A DNA stretch of 64,000 nt from Amborella trichopoda (Eukaryota; Streptophyta; Magnoliopsida; Amborellales; Amborellaceae). Below the pieces are notes generated by a model that was given only the letters and a program-made list of their open reading frames with translations, was not told where the DNA came from and did not search any database. The position numbers and the translations under genes are program-made. The stretch's first letter is position 1. The number at the start of each line of letters is the position of its first letter. Location: positions 2,168,069 to 2,232,068 of the forward strand of contig NW_006499776.1 of the NCBI RefSeq assembly GCF_000471905.2, in the 5' to 3' direction. Of this stretch, positions 32,341 to 47,300 are shown one piece after another.

Positions 32341-35300
32341 TCCTGAGCATTTTTTGCTCATGCAGTATGGACCGAGGTTGACAAGTTTAGGGTCATGCAG
32401 TATGGACCTAGCGTGAGCAGTTTAGGGTTTGACAGTATGGATCGAGCCTTAGAAGTTTAAGATCATGCAGCATGGACCGAGGCTGAGTAGTTTAGGGTCA
32501 TGCAGTATGGATCGAGGCTGAGCAGTTTTGGGTCAGGCACTTTGGATCGGGCCTGCGCATTTTAGGGTCATGCAATATGGATCGAGGGTGTGCAGTCTAG
32601 GGTCAAGCAGTATTGACCGAGGCTAAGGCTGAGCAGTTTAGAGTCATGTAGCGTGGATCAAGGCCAAACAGTTTAGGGTCATGCATAGAAAATCGAGGTG
32701 GAGTAGTTTAGGTTCATGCACTATGAACAGAGGCTGAGCCGTTTAGGGCCTGGTAATATGGACCTAGGTTAAGCAGTTTAGGGTCATGCGATATAGACTG
32801 AGGCTATGCAGTTTAGGGCATGCTGTATGGACTGAAGCTGAGCAGTTTTTGGTTATGATGTATGGAGCGAGGCTAAGGATTTTAAGGTCATGCAGTACGG
32901 ACCGAGGCTGAACAGTTTACAGTCTTGCAGTATGGACCGAGCTGAGTAGTTAAACTCTTGCAGTAGGGACTGATCTTAAGTAGTTTAGGGTCAGCCCTAT
33001 GGACACAGGCATAGCAGCTTAGGGCTATACAGTATGGATCGAGCTTGAGAAGTTTAGGGTCTTTCGATATGGATTGAGGTTGAGCACTTTAGGGTCATGC
33101 CGAATGGACCATGGCTGAGCAGTATAGGGTCATGCATTATGGATCGAGGATGAGCAGTTTAGTGTCATGCAGTACAGACCGAGGCTCTAAAGTTTAGGGT
33201 CATACAGTTTTGATCGAGGCTGAACAATTTAGGGTCATCCAGTATGGACCGAGGTGAGGGCCATGCAGTTTGGTCCAAGGATGAGCAGTTTACGGTCGTG
33301 CCCTATTGACCGTTGCTGAGAAGTTTAGGGTCATGTTGTATCGAAGGAGGCTGAGCTGTTTAGGGTCATGCAGTATGGACCGAGGTTGAGAACTTTAGAG
33401 TCATGCAGTATGGAGTTTAGGGTCATGCAGTATGGATCGAGCCTGAGCAGTTTACAATCATGCAATATGGACAGAGGCTGAGCACTTTAGGGTCATGCAC
33501 TACAAATCGTGGTTGTACGGTTTAGGGTCATGCAGTATGGATCGAGGATGAGAAGTTTGCGACCATGCTGTATGAAACGAGGCTGTGCAGTTTAGGGTCA
33601 TGCACAATGGACTGAGGCAGAGTAGTTAAGGGTCATGCAGTATGGACTGAGGCTGAGAAGTTTAGGGTCATGCAGTAAGGATCGAGGATGAGAAGTTTAG
33701 GGTCTTGCAGTATGGACTGAGGCTAAGTAGTTTAGGGTCATGCAGTATGGACCAAGGCTTAACGGTTTTGAGTCATGCATTATGGACCTATGCTGAACAG
33801 TTTAGGGTCTTGCAGTATGGACCGAGGCTGAACAGTTCATGGCCATGTAGTATGGACTGAGGCATAGTAGTTTAGGGTCATGCATTACGGACGTAGGCTG
33901 AGCAGTTTAGGATCATGCAGTACAAATCAAGGCTGAGCAGTTTAGAGTCATGATGTATGGACCGAGGCTGAGCAGCTTAGGGTCATGTAATACGGTCCGA
34001 GGCTGAGCAGTCTAGGGTCAGGCAGTATGGACCGAGGTTGAGGTTGAGCAGTTCAGAGTCGTGCAGTGTGGACTGAGGCCAAACAGTTTAGAGTCATGAA
34101 GTATGAACCGTGGTTGAGCAGTTTAAGGTCATGCAGCACAAATCGAGGTGGAGTAGTTTAGGTTCGTGCACTATGGATTGAGGATGAGCAGTTTAATGTC
34201 AAGCAGTACGGAACAAGGCTCAATAGAACAGGGCCATTAGGTATTGATCGAGATTGAGCCGTTTAGGGCCATGTAGTATGGATCGAGGCGGAGTAGTTTA
34301 TGGTCATGCAATATGGACTAAGGGTGAGAAGTTTCAGGTCATACAGTATGGACCGAGGCTCAGTAGTTTAGGGTCATGTAGTATGAACCGAGGCTAAGAA
34401 GTTTATGGTCATGCAGTATGAACCGAGGCTGAGAAGTTTATGGTCGTGCAGTATGGAACAAGAGCAATGTGGACTGAGGCTCAGCAGTTCAGGGTTGTTC
34501 AGAATGGATCGAGGCTGAGACTTTTAGGGTCATGCAATATGGATCAAGGAGGAGCAGTTTAGAGTCATGCAGTATGGACCGAGTGTGAGTAGTTTAGGGT
34601 CATGCTGTATGGACCGAGGCTGAGTAGTTTAGAGTCATGTGGAACGGACCGAGGTTAGGCAGTTTAGGGTCATGCAGTATGGATCGAGGCTGAGCAGTTT
34701 AGGGTCACGCAGTATGGACCTAGCGTGAGCTATTTAGGGTCATGTAGTGTGGACCAAGGATGAGTAGTTTTGGGTCATGTTGTATGGACCGAGGCTGAGA
34801 AGTTTAGAGTCATGCAGTATGGACCGAGGCTTTATGGTCATGCAGTGTTGACTGAGGTTGAGCAGTTTAGGGTCTTGCCGTATGAAACAATGCTCAGAAG
34901 TATAGGGTCATGTAGTATGGATCGAGGCTGAGAAATTTAGGGGCATGCCAATAGGATGAAGGCTGAAAGTTTAGGGTCATGCTGTTAGAGCCGAGGCTGT
35001 GCAGTTTGGGGTCATGTTGTGTGGAATGAGGCTGTGCCATTTAGGGTCATGTAGTATGGATCGAAGTTGAGTAGTTTAAGGTCATGCAGTATGGATCAAG
35101 GCTGAGCATTTTAGGATCATGCAGTACGGATCATGGCAGATCTATGGACCGAGGCTTGGCAATTTGTGGTTATGAAGTATGGACTGGGGTAGAGATGTTT
35201 AGGTTCATGCAATTTGGACTGCTGCTAAACAGTTCAGGGATGCAGTATGGATCAAGGTTGAGCAGTTTATGTTCATGCAGTGTGAACAGAGGTTGTGTAG

Positions 35301-38300
35301 TTTAGGGTCAAGCAGAATGGATCGAGGCTGAGCAGTTTAGATTGTGTTGTTTACGGTCATTCAGTTTGGACGGAGGCAGGACAGTTAAGGGTCATTTATG
35401 TGGATCGAGGCTGAGCGTTTTAGGCTCATGCAGTATGGACCGAGGCTGACCAGTTTAGGGTCATGCAGTATGAACAGAGCATGAGCAGTTTAGGGATTGA
35501 CAATATGGACCGAGGCTGAGAAGTTTAAGGTCATGCCGCTAGGACGGAGGCTAAGCAGTTTAGGGTCTTGCATTATGGACCGAGGCTGAGCAGTTTGGGG
35601 TCATGCATTTTGGATCGGGCCTGAGCATTTTAGGGTCATCCAATATAGACCAAGGGTGAGCAGTCTAGGGTCAGGCAGTATGGATCGAGGTTGAGCCTGA
35701 GCAGTTTAGTGTTATGCGGTGTGGACCGAGCCTGAGCAGTTTAGGGTCATCAAGTATGGATCGAGGCTGAGCAGTTTAGGGTCATGCAGTATGGACCGAG
35801 CCTAAATCGTTTAGGTTCATGCAAGATGGACAGAGGCAGAGAAGTTAAGGGTAATGCAGTGTGGATCGAGGCCAAACAATTTGGAGCCATGATGTATGGA
35901 CCGAAGCTGAGCAGTTTAGGGTCATGCAGCACAAATGGAGGCGGAGTAGTTTAGGTTCATGCAATATGGACCAAGGTTGAGCCATTTAGCTGCTCACAAT
36001 ATGAACCTAGGCTGAGCAGTTTAGGGTCATGCGGTATGGACCAAGGCTGTGCAATTTAGGGCATGTTGTATGGATCGAGGCTGAGCAGTTTAAGGTTATG
36101 CAGTATGGACCGAGGCAAAGGAGTTTAGGATCATGCCGTATGGGCTGAGGCTAAGTTGTTTAGGGTCATGCAGTATGGACCGAGGCTGAGGAGTTTAGGG
36201 TCATGCAATAAGGAATGAGCTTGAGTAGTTTAGGGTCATGCCGTATGGACAGAGGCACAACAGTTTAGGGTTATACAGTATGGATCGAGCTTGAACAGTT
36301 TAGGGTCAAGCGGTATGGACGGAGGTTGTGCACTTGAGGGTCATGTTGAATGGACCATGGCTGAGCGGTTTAGGGTCATGTAGTGTAGGGTCGTGCATTA
36401 TGGATTGAGGATGATCCGTTTAGGGTCAAGCAGTATGGACTAAGGCTCTGCAATTTAGGGTCATGCAGTTTGGGCCGAGGCTAAATAGTTTTGGGTCATC
36501 CAGTATGAACCGAGGGTGAGCAGTTTACGGCCATGCAGTTTGTTTCGAGGCTGTGTTATTTACGGTCATGCCGTAGGGACCGTTGCTGAGCATTTTAGGA
36601 TCATGCAGTATGGACTGAGGCAAAGCAGTTTAGGGTCATAGTGTATGGACCGAGCTTGAGTAGTTTACCTTCAGCAATATGGACTGAGGCTGAGCACTTT
36701 AGGGTCATGCAGTGTAGGGTCATGCAGTATGGATCAAGGATGAGAAGGTTACAGTCATGCTGTATGGATCGAGCCTAAACTGTTTAGATCATGCATTATG
36801 GACCGAGCCTAAATAGTTTAAGGTCATGCAAGGTGGACTGAGGCAAAGCAGTTAAGGGTCGTGTAGTATGGACTGAGGCTGAGCAGTTTAGGGTCAAGTA
36901 GTAAGGACCGAGGCTTAGAAGTTTAGAGTCATGCAGTATGGACCGAGGCTTAGTAGTTTACGGTCATGCAGTATGGATCGAGGATTAGTAGTTTAGGATC
37001 CTGCAGTATGGACCGATGATGAACAGTTTAGGGTTTTGTAGTATGGACTGTAGCTGAGCAGTTTTGGACTGGGGCATAGCAACTTAGGATCATACATTAC
37101 GGACCTAGGCTGAGCAGTTTGGGATCATGAAGTATAAATCGAGGCTGAGCAGTTTAGGGTCATGATGTATGGACCGAAGCTGAGCAGTTTAGGGTCATGC
37201 AATATGGACCGAGATTGAGAGGGCAAGGGTCAGGCTCTATGGACTGAGGCTGAGCAATTTAGAGTCATGCAGTGAGAACTGAGGCTGAGCACTTTAAGGT
37301 CATGATGTATGGACAGAGGCCGAGCAGTTTAGGGTCATGCAGTATAAATCGAGGCTGAGTAGTTTAGGGTCATGCAGTATGGACCGAAGCTGAGCAGTTT
37401 AGGGTCTCGTAATATGGACCTAGGCTGAGCTATTTAGGGTCATGCAGTATGGATCGAGGCTATGCAGTTTATGGCATGTTGTATGGATCGAGGCTGAGCA
37501 GTTTAGGGTTATGAAGTATGGACCGAGGCTAAGGAGTTTATGTAGTATGGACCGAGGCTGAGTAGTTTAGGCCATGTAGTATGGACTAAGGCTGAGATGT
37601 TTAGGGTCTTGCAGTAAGGACGGTGCCTGAGTAGTTTAGGGTCATGCAGTATGGACTGAGGTTGAGCAGTTTCGGATCATTCAGTATGGACAGAGGCAGA
37701 GCAGTTTAGGGTCATGTTGTCTAGACCAAGGCTTTGCAGTTTAGGGTCGCACCTTTTGGTTCGAGGCTGAGATCTTTAGGCTCGTGCAATTTGGACCAAG
37801 GCTGAGCAGTTTAGGGTCTTGCTATCTGGCCCAAGACTGAGAAGTTTTGTGTCACGCCGTGTGGACCGAGGCTGAGATTTTTAGGGTCATGTAGTATGGA
37901 CCGAGGCTAAGCAGTTTAGGGTCGTGCACTATAGACCGAGGATGAGCAGTTTAGGATCATGCTGTATGGGCCAATGTTGTGCCGCTTAGGGTCATACAGT
38001 ATGGAAAGAGGTTGAGCGATTTAGGGTCATGTAGTTTGGACTGAGGCTGAACAGTTTGGGGTCATCCAATATGGACAGTGGTCGAGCAGTTTAGGGTCAT
38101 GCAATTTGGTCCGAGGCTGAACAATTTACGGTAATGCCGTTAGGATAGAGGGTGAGCAGTTTAGGGTCATGCAGTATGGACCGACGCTGAGCTGTTTAGG
38201 GTCATGCAGTATGGACCACATCTAAGAAATTTAGAGTCATGCAGTATGGACCGAGCTTGAGCAGTTTACGGTCATGCAGTATTGACCAAGCTTGAGAAGT

Positions 38301-41300
38301 TTAGGGTCTTATAGTATGGATTGAGGCTGAGTGCTTAGGGTGATGCGGTATGGACCGTGCTGAGCGGTTTAGGGTCATGCAGTATAGGGTCATGAATTAT
38401 GGACGGAGGATGAGCAGTTTAGAGTCATGCAGTTTGGATCGAGGCTCTGCAGTTTAAGGTCATGCAGTATGGACCGAGGCAGAGGGGTTTAGGGTCATAC
38501 AGTTTGGACCGAGACTGAACAATTTAGGGTCATCCAGTATGATCCGAGGCTGACAAGTTTAGGGTTATCAAGTTTGGTCTGAGACTGAGCACTTTATGAT
38601 CATGTCGTATGGACCGATGCTGAGCGGTTTAGGGTCACGTAGTATCGACTGAGGTTGAGAACGTTAGTGTTATGCAGTATGGACCGAGGCAAGGTAAGTT
38701 TAGGGTCATGCAATATGGGCCTAGCTTGAGTAGTATACGGTCATCCAGTACGGACCGAGCTTGAGCAGTTCAGGGTCTCGCAATACAAACCTAGGCTGAG
38801 CAGTTAAGGGGAATGCAGCATGGACCGAGGTTGAGAAGTTTAGGGTAATGCACAATGGCCGAGGTTGAGCAGAATTGGGTCACGCACTTTGGATCGAGCC
38901 TGAGCATTTTAGGGTCATGCAATATAGACCGAAGCTGAGCAGGCTAGGGTCAGGCAGTATGGACCGAGGCTGAGCTTGAGCCATTTAGAGTCATGCCGTG
39001 TGGATCGAGGCATGACGGGTCATGCAGTAAAAATCGAAGGTGTGTAGTTTAAGGTCATGCCGTATGGACCCAGGCTGAGCTTTTTAGGGTCTCACAATAT
39101 GGATTAGGGTTATGCAGTATGGATCGAGGCTGTGCAGTTTAAGGCAAGCTGTATGCACCGAGGCTGAGCTGTTTAGGGTTATGCAGTGTGGACCAAGGTT
39201 AAGGAGTTTAGGGTCATGCAGTATGGACTGAGGCTGACCAGCTTAGGGTCATGCCATATGAAACAAGGTTGACGGGTTTAGGGCCATGCAGTATGGACCG
39301 AGGATGAGATGTTTACAGTCATGTTGTATGGTATGAGGCTGAGCAGTTTAGGTCATGCAGTATGGACCGAGCCAAAACAGTTTAGGGTCATGCAAGATGG
39401 ACTGAGGCTGAGAAGTTAAGGGTCATGAGGTATGGATCTAGGCTGAGCAGTTTAGGGTCATGCAGTAAGTACTGAGGCTGAGAAGTTTAGGGTCATGGAG
39501 TATGGACCAAGGCTGAGTTGTTTAGGGTCATGCAATATGGACCGAGGATGAACTGCTTAGGGTGATGCGGTATGGACTGAAACTGGAACTTTAGGGTCAT
39601 GCAGTATGAACAGAGCCAGAGCTGTTTAGGGTAATGCAGCATGGACCGAGCATGAGCAGTTTACGTTCATGCAATATGGACTGAGGCTAATCCCTATAGG
39701 GTCAGGCAGTATGGACCATGGTAAAGTGGTTTAGGGTATACAGTCATGCAGTATGGACCGAGGATGTGAAGTTTACGGTCATGCTGTATGATATGAGGCT
39801 GTGCAATTTGGGGTCATGCTGTATGGATCAAGCTTAAACAGTTTAGGTTCATGCCAGATGGAATAAGGCAGAGAAGTTAAGGGTCATGCAATATGGATCA
39901 AGGTTGAGCAGGACCGAGGCTGAGACGTTTTGGGTAGGGACCGAGGCTGAGTAGTTTAGGGTCATGCAGCATGGACTCAGGCTTAGCAGTTTAGGGTCAT
40001 GTTGTATGGAGCGCTGCTGAACAGTTGTAGTATGGACCGAGGCTGAGCATTCATGGCCATGTAGTTTGGATCGAGGCTTAGCAGTTTAGGGTCATGCATT
40101 ATGGACCTAGGCTGAGCAGTTTAGGATCATACAGTACAAATTGAGGTTGAGCAGTTTAGGGTCATGCAGTTTGGATTGAGGCAGAACAGTTTAGGGTCAT
40201 CCAATATGGACAGTGGCTATCCAGTTTAAGGTCATGCAGTTTCGTCCGAGGCAGAGCTGTTTACAGTAATGTCGTAAGGACAGAGGATCAGCAGTTTAGG
40301 GTCATGCAGTATGGATCGAGGCTGAGTTGTTTCGGGTCATGCAGTATGGACCACATCTGAGAACTTTAAGGTCATGCAGTATGTTCCAAAGCAGAGCAGT
40401 TTTGAGTCATGCAGTGAACGAGTTTGAGCTATTTAGGGTCATGCAGTATGAATCGAGGCTGACCATTGTAGGGTCTTGTCGTATGGACCGTGGTTGAGCG
40501 ATTTAGGGTCATGCAGTATAGGGTCATGAATTATGGACTGAGGATGAGCAGTTTATATTCATGCAATTTGGACCGAGGCGCTGCAGTTTGAGGTCATGCA
40601 GTATGGATCGAGGCAGAGGGGTTTAGGGTCATGCAGTTTGGATCGAGACTGAACAGTTTAGGGTCATCTAGTATGGTCTGAGGCTGACCAGCTTAGGGTC
40701 ATCCAGTTTGTTCTTAGACTGAGCAGATTACGATCATGCCGTATGGACCGATGCTGAACAGTTTAGGGTCATGTATTATCGACTGAGGCTGAGAACGTTC
40801 GTGTCATGGAGTATGGAGCGAGGAAAGGAAGTTTAGGTTCATGCAGTATGGACCGAGCTGGAGCAGTTTAGGGTAATGCAGTATGGACCGAGATTCAGCA
40901 GTTCAGGGTCTCGCAATACGAACCTAAGCTGAGCAGTTTAGGCGAATGCAAAATTGACCGAGGCTAAGCAGTTTAAGGTCATGCAGTACGGCCGAGGCTA
41001 AGCAGTTTTGGGTCACGAACTTTGGATTGAGCATGAGCATTTTATAGTCATGCAATATGGACCGAGGCTCAGCAGTCCAGGGTCGGGCAGCGTGGACCGA
41101 GGCTAAGCCTACGCAGTTTAGAGTCATGTTGTGTCGACCGAGGCCGAGCAGTTCAAGGTCATCAAGTATGGACCGAGGCTGAGCAGTTTAGGGTCATGCA
41201 GTAAAAATCGAGGCTGTGTAGTTTAGGGTCATGCAGTATGGACCCAGGCTGAGCTATTTAGCGTCTCGCAATATGGACCTAGGCTGAGCAAATTGGGGTC

Positions 41301-44300
41301 GTGCAATATGGATCAAGGCTGTGCAGTTTAGGGCATGCTGTATGCACCGAGGCTGAGCAGTTTAGGGTCATGCTGTATGGACCAAGGCTAAGGAGTTTAG
41401 GGTCATGCAGAATGGACCGAGGCTAACCACTTTAGGGTCATGCCATATAGAACGTGGCTGAGGGGTTTAGGGTCATTCAGTGTAGGGTCATGCAGTATGG
41501 AGCGAGGATTAGAAGTTTACAATCATGCGGTATGGTATGAGGCTGAGCAGTTTAGGGTCATGCAGAATGGACCGAGGCTGACCACTTTAGGGTCATGCCA
41601 TATAGAACGTGGCTGAAGGGTTTAGGGTCATCCAGTGTAGGGTCATGCAGTATGGACTCAGAATGAGAAGTTTACGGTCATGCGGTATTGTATGAGGCTG
41701 AGCAGTTTAGGGTCATGCAGCATGGACCGAGCCTAAAACATTTAGGGTCATGCAAGATGGACTGAGGCTGAGAAGTCAAGGTCATGGGGTATGATCGAGG
41801 CTGAGCAGTTTAGGGTCGCGCAGTAAGTACCGGGGCTGAGAAGTTTAGGGTCATGGAGTATGGACCGAGGCTGAGTAATTTAGGGTCATGCAGTATGGAC
41901 AGACGCAAAGCAATTTAGGGTCATGTATCATGGATCGAGCTTGAGCAGTTTTCGTTCATGCAATATCTATTGAGGCTAAGCACCTAGGGTCATGCAGTAT
42001 GGACCATGGCAGAGTGGTTTAGGGTCATGCAGGATACGGTCAAGCAGTATGGACCGAGGATGGGAAGTTTACCGTCACGCTGTATGATATGAGGCTATGC
42101 AATTTAGGGTCATGCAGTATGGACCGAGCATAAACAGTTTAGGTTCATGCAAGATGGACTGAGGCAGAGAAGTTAAGGGTCATGCAGTATGGACTGAGGC
42201 TGAGCAGTTTAGGGTCATGCTGTATGGACTGAGGCTGAGCAGTTTAGGGTCATGCCGTAAGTACTGAGGCTGAGACATTTTAGGTAGGGACCGAGGCCGA
42301 GTAGTTTAGGGTCTTGCAGTATGACCGAGGCTTAGTAGTTGAGGGTCATGCCGTATGGAGCGCTGCTGAACAGTTTCAGTATGGTCCGAGGCTGAGCATT
42401 TCCTGGCCATGTAGTTTGAACCGAGGCTTAGCAGTTTAGGGTCATGCATTATGGACCTAAATTGAGCAGTTTAGGAACATATAGTACTAATCGAGGCTGA
42501 GCGGTTTAGGGTCATACTGTATGGAGCGAGGCTGAGCAGTTTAGGGTCATGCATTATGGACTGAGGCTAAGCACTCGAGAGTCAGGCAGTATTAACTGAG
42601 CTTGTGGTTGAGCAGTTTAGAGTCATGCGGTGTGGACCGAGGTTGAGCAGTTTTGGGTCATGAAATATTGACCGAGGCTAAGCAATTTGGGGTCACGCAC
42701 TATAAATCGAGGCTGAGTAGTTTAAGGGCATGCAGTATGGGCCGAGGCTAGGCCGTTTAAGGTCTCGCATCAAGGACGTAGGCTGAGTAGATTAGGGTCA
42801 TGCAGCATAAACAGAGGCTGACCAGTTTAGGGTCATACAGTATGGACCGGGGCTGAGGTGTTTTGGGTTTTGCACTTTGGATTGGGCCTGAGCATTTTAG
42901 AGTCATGCAATATGGACCGAGGCTGAGCAGTCTAGGGTCAGGCAGTATGCACCAAGGGTGAAGCTTAGCAGTTAAGAGTCATGCAGTGTCGACCGAGGCT
43001 GAGCAGTTTAGGGTCATGAATTATGGATCAAGGCTGAGCAGTTTAGGGTCATGCAATATAAATCGAGGCTGAGTAGTTTGGGTCAGGCAGTATGGACCGA
43101 GGCTGAGCCGTTTAGGGTCTCACAATATGGACCTAGGCTGAGTAGTTTAGGGTCATGCAGTATATGGTCATGCAGTATGGACCCAGAATATGAAGTTTTG
43201 GTCAAGCTATATGATATGAGGCTGTGCAGTTCAAGGTCATGCAGTATGGATCAAGCCAAAACAGATTAAGGCCATGGAAGATGGACTGAGGCTGTGCAGT
43301 TAAGGGTCATGCAATATGGACCGAGGCTGAGCCGTTTATGATCATGCAGTATTGATCCAGGCTAAGCAGTTAAGGTCAGGCAGTAAGGAGCGATGCTGAA
43401 CAGTTTAGGGTCTTGCAGTATGAACCGATGTAGAACAGTTCATGGCCATGTAGTTTTGATCGAGGCATAGCAGTTTAGATCATGCATTTTGGACCTAGGC
43501 TGAGCAAGTTAGGATCATGCAATATAAATAGAGGCTGAGCAGTTTAGGATCATGCCGTATGGATCGAGGCTAAGCCGTTTATGGTCATACAATATGGACA
43601 GAGGCTGAACAGTCTAGGGTCAAGCAGTACGGATCGAGGCCGAGCCCGAGAAGTTTAGAGTCATGCAGTGTGGATCAAGGCAGAGTTTAGGGTCTTGAAG
43701 TATGGACCGAGGCTGAGTAGTTTAGGGTCATGTAGTATGGACCGCGCCTAAACAGTTTAGGATCATGCAAGATGGATTGAGGCTAAGAAGTTAAGGGTCA
43801 TGCAGTATGGACTGAGGCTGAGCAGTTTAGGGTCATGCAGTAACGATCGAGGCTGAGACGTTTGGATAGGAACTGAGGTTGAGTAGTTTAGGGTCATGCA
43901 GTATGGACTGAGGTTTAGCAGTTTAGGGTCATGTAGTATGGACCAATGCTGAACAGTTGCAGTATGGACCTAGGCTGAGCATTTCATGGCCATGTAGTTC
44001 AGACCAAGGGTTCGCAGTTCAAGGTAATGCGTTATGGGCATAAGCTGAGCTGTTTAGGATTGTACAATACAAATCGAGGCTGAGAGGTTTAGGGTCATGC
44101 TGTATGGACCGAGGTTGAGGAGTTTAGGGTCACACAATATGGACCGAGGCTAAGTAGTCTTGGGTTAAGAAGTATTAACAGAGGCTGAGGCTGAGGCTGA
44201 GCAGCTTAGAGTCATGCTGTGTCGAACGAGGCTTACCAGTTTAGGGTCATGAAAGATGGACTGAGGCTGAGAAGTTTAGGGTTATGCAGTAGAAATCGAG

Positions 44301-47300
44301 GCTGAGTAGTTTACAGTCATGCAGTATGGACGGAGGCTGAGCCGTTTGGGTTCTCGCAATATGGACCTAGGCTGAGCAGTTTAGGGTCATGCAGCATGGA
44401 CTGAGGCTGACCAGTTTAGGGTCATGCAGTACGGACTGACGTTGAGGAGTTTGGAGTCATGCACTTTCGATTTTAGGCTGACCAGTTTAGCATTTTAGGG
44501 TCACACATTATGGACCAAGGCTGAGAAATCTAAAGTCAAGCAGTATGGACCAAGGCTGAAGCTTAGCAGTTTAGAGTCATGCAGTGTTGACACATGAAGT
44601 ACGGACAGAGGCTGAGCAGTTTAGGGTCATGCAGTATCAATCGAGGCTAAGTAGTTTCTAGTCAGGCAATATGGAACGAGGCAGAGCTGTTTATGGTCTC
44701 GCCACATGGACCTAGGCTGAGCAATTTAGGGTCATACAGTGTGGACCGAGGCTGGTAACTTTTGGGTCACGCAGTATGGACCGAGGCAGAACAGTTTAGG
44801 TTCATGCAGCATGGAGCAGTTTACGATCATGCAATATGGACTGAAGCTAAGCGCTTTAGGTTCCTGCAGTATGGACCGTGGCTGAGTGGTTTAGGGTCAT
44901 GCAATATAGGGTCATGCAGTACTGACCGAGGATGTGAAGTTTACGGTCATGCTGTATGATACGAGGTTGTGCAGTTTAGGGTCATGCAGTATGAACCGAG
45001 ACTCAACAGTTTATGGTCATGCAACATGGAATGATGCTGAGCAGTTAAGGGTCATACAGTATGGATCGAGGCTGAGTAGTTTTGGGTCATGCAGTATGGA
45101 TCGAGGCTTAGCAGTTTAGGGTCAAGCTGTATGGACTGATGCTAAATAGTTTAGGGTCTTGCAGTATGGACTGAGGCTGAGCAGTTCATGGTCATGTAGT
45201 TTTGACTGAGGCGTAGCAGGTTAGGGTAATGCATTATGGACCTAGGCTAAGTAGTTTGGGATCACACAATATAAATCGAGGCTGAGCTGTTTAGGGTTAT
45301 GCTGTATGGATTGAAGCTGAGCAGTTTATGGTCATGCAATATGGACCAAGGTTGAGCAGTCTAGGGTCAGGCAGAATGGACCGAGGCTGATCCTGAGCCG
45401 TTTAGAGCCATGTAGTGTAGACCGAGGCTGAGCAGTTTAGGGTCATGAAGCATGGACCAAGGCAGAGCAGTTTAGGGTCATCCATTATGGACCGATGCTG
45501 AACAGTTGCACTATGGACCGAGGCTGAGCTGTTTAAGGTGTCGAAATATAGACTTAGGCTAAGCAGTTTAGGTTCATGCAGTATGGATCGAGGTTGTGCT
45601 GTTTAGGGCATGCTATATGGACCGAGGCTGAGCAGTTTAGGGTTATGTAGTATGGACTGTGGCTATGGAGTTTAGGGTCATGCAGTATGGATCGAAGCTG
45701 ACCACTTTAGGGTCATGACGTTTGAAACGTGGCTTAGCGGTTTAGGGTCATGCAGTATGGACCGAGGATGAGAGGTTTACTGTCATGCTGTATGGTACGA
45801 GGCTGAGAATTTTGGGATCATCCAGTATGGACCGAGCCTAAACAGTTTAGGGTCATGCAAGATGGACTGAGATGAGAAGTTAAGGGTCATGAGGTCTTGA
45901 GCGAGGCTGAGTAGTTTAGGGCCGTGCAGTAAGTAGCAAGGCTTAGAAGTATAGGGTCATGGAGTATGGACTGAGGCTGAGTAGTTTAGGGGGCATGCAG
46001 TATGGATGGAGGATGAGCGTTTTAGGGTGATGCAGTATGGATCGAGGCAGAGTACTTTAAGGTCATGCAGTATGGACCAAGGCAGAGCAGTTTAGGGTCA
46101 TGCAGCATGGACCGAGCTTGAGCAGTTTACAGTCATGTAATATGGACTGAGGCTAAGCACTTGAGGGTCATGCAGTATGGATCATGGCTGAGCGGTTTAG
46201 GGTCACGCAGTATATGGTCATGCAGTATGGACCGAGCATGTGAAGTTTACGGTCATGTTGTACGATGTGAGGCTGTGCAGTTTAGGGTCATGCAGTACGG
46301 ACCGAGCCTAAAGAGTTTAGGTTCATGAAATATGGACAAAGGCTGAGCAGTTAAGGGTCATGCAGTAAGGACCGAGGCTTAGCAGTTTAGGGTGATGCAA
46401 TAAGGACTATGGCTGAGAAGTTTAGGGTAGGGACCAAGGCTGTGTAGTTTAGGGTCATTCAGTATGGACCGTGGCTTAGTAGTTTAGGGTCATGCAGTAT
46501 GGACCGATGCTGAACAGTTGCAGTATGGACCGAGGCTGAGCAGTTCATGGCCATGTGGTTTGGACAGAGGCTTAGCAGTTTAGGGTCACGCATTTTGGAC
46601 CTAGGCTCAAAAGTATAGGATCATACAGTACAAATTGAGGCTGAGCAATTTAGGGTCATGATGTACGGAGCGAGGCTGAGATGTTTAGGGCCATGAAATA
46701 TGGATCGAGGCTGAGCAATCTAGGGTCAGGCAGTACTGACTGAGGCAGAGGCGAAGCAGTTTAGAGTCATGTAGTGTAGACCTAGGCGGTGCAGTTTAGG
46801 GTCATGAAATATGGACTGAGGCTGAGCAGTTCAGTGTCATGCATTATAAATACAAGCTGAGCCATTTAGGGTCTCTCAATATGGACCCAAGCTGAGCAGT
46901 TTAAGGTCAAGCAGCAGGTACCGAGGCTGACCAGTTTAGGGTCATGCAGTTTGGATTGAGGCTGAGGAGTTAAGGGTCATGAAACTTGGATCGAGCCTGA
47001 GCATTTTGAGGTCACACAATATGGACATAGGCAGAGCAATCTAGGGTTAGACAGTATGGATCGAGGCTGAAGCTGAGCAGTTTTGAGTCATGCAGTGTGG
47101 GTCGAGGCTGAGCAATTTAGGGTCATGAAGTATTGACCGAAGCTGAGTCGTTTAGGGTCATGGAATATAAATCGTGGCTGAGTGGTTTGGGTCGAGCAGT
47201 ATGGACCAAGGCTGAGCCGTTTAGAGTCTCACAATATAAACCTAAGTTGAGTTTTTTAGGGTCATACAGTATGGACCAAGGTTGAGAACTTTAGAGTTAT

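Noticed and set aside
35084-35305. Open frames of 60-73 codons inside the satellite (also 43,051, 44,762 and 44,934)
   Set aside because: They repeat residues dictated by the 35-bp unit and stop at random variants. There is no start context or domain.
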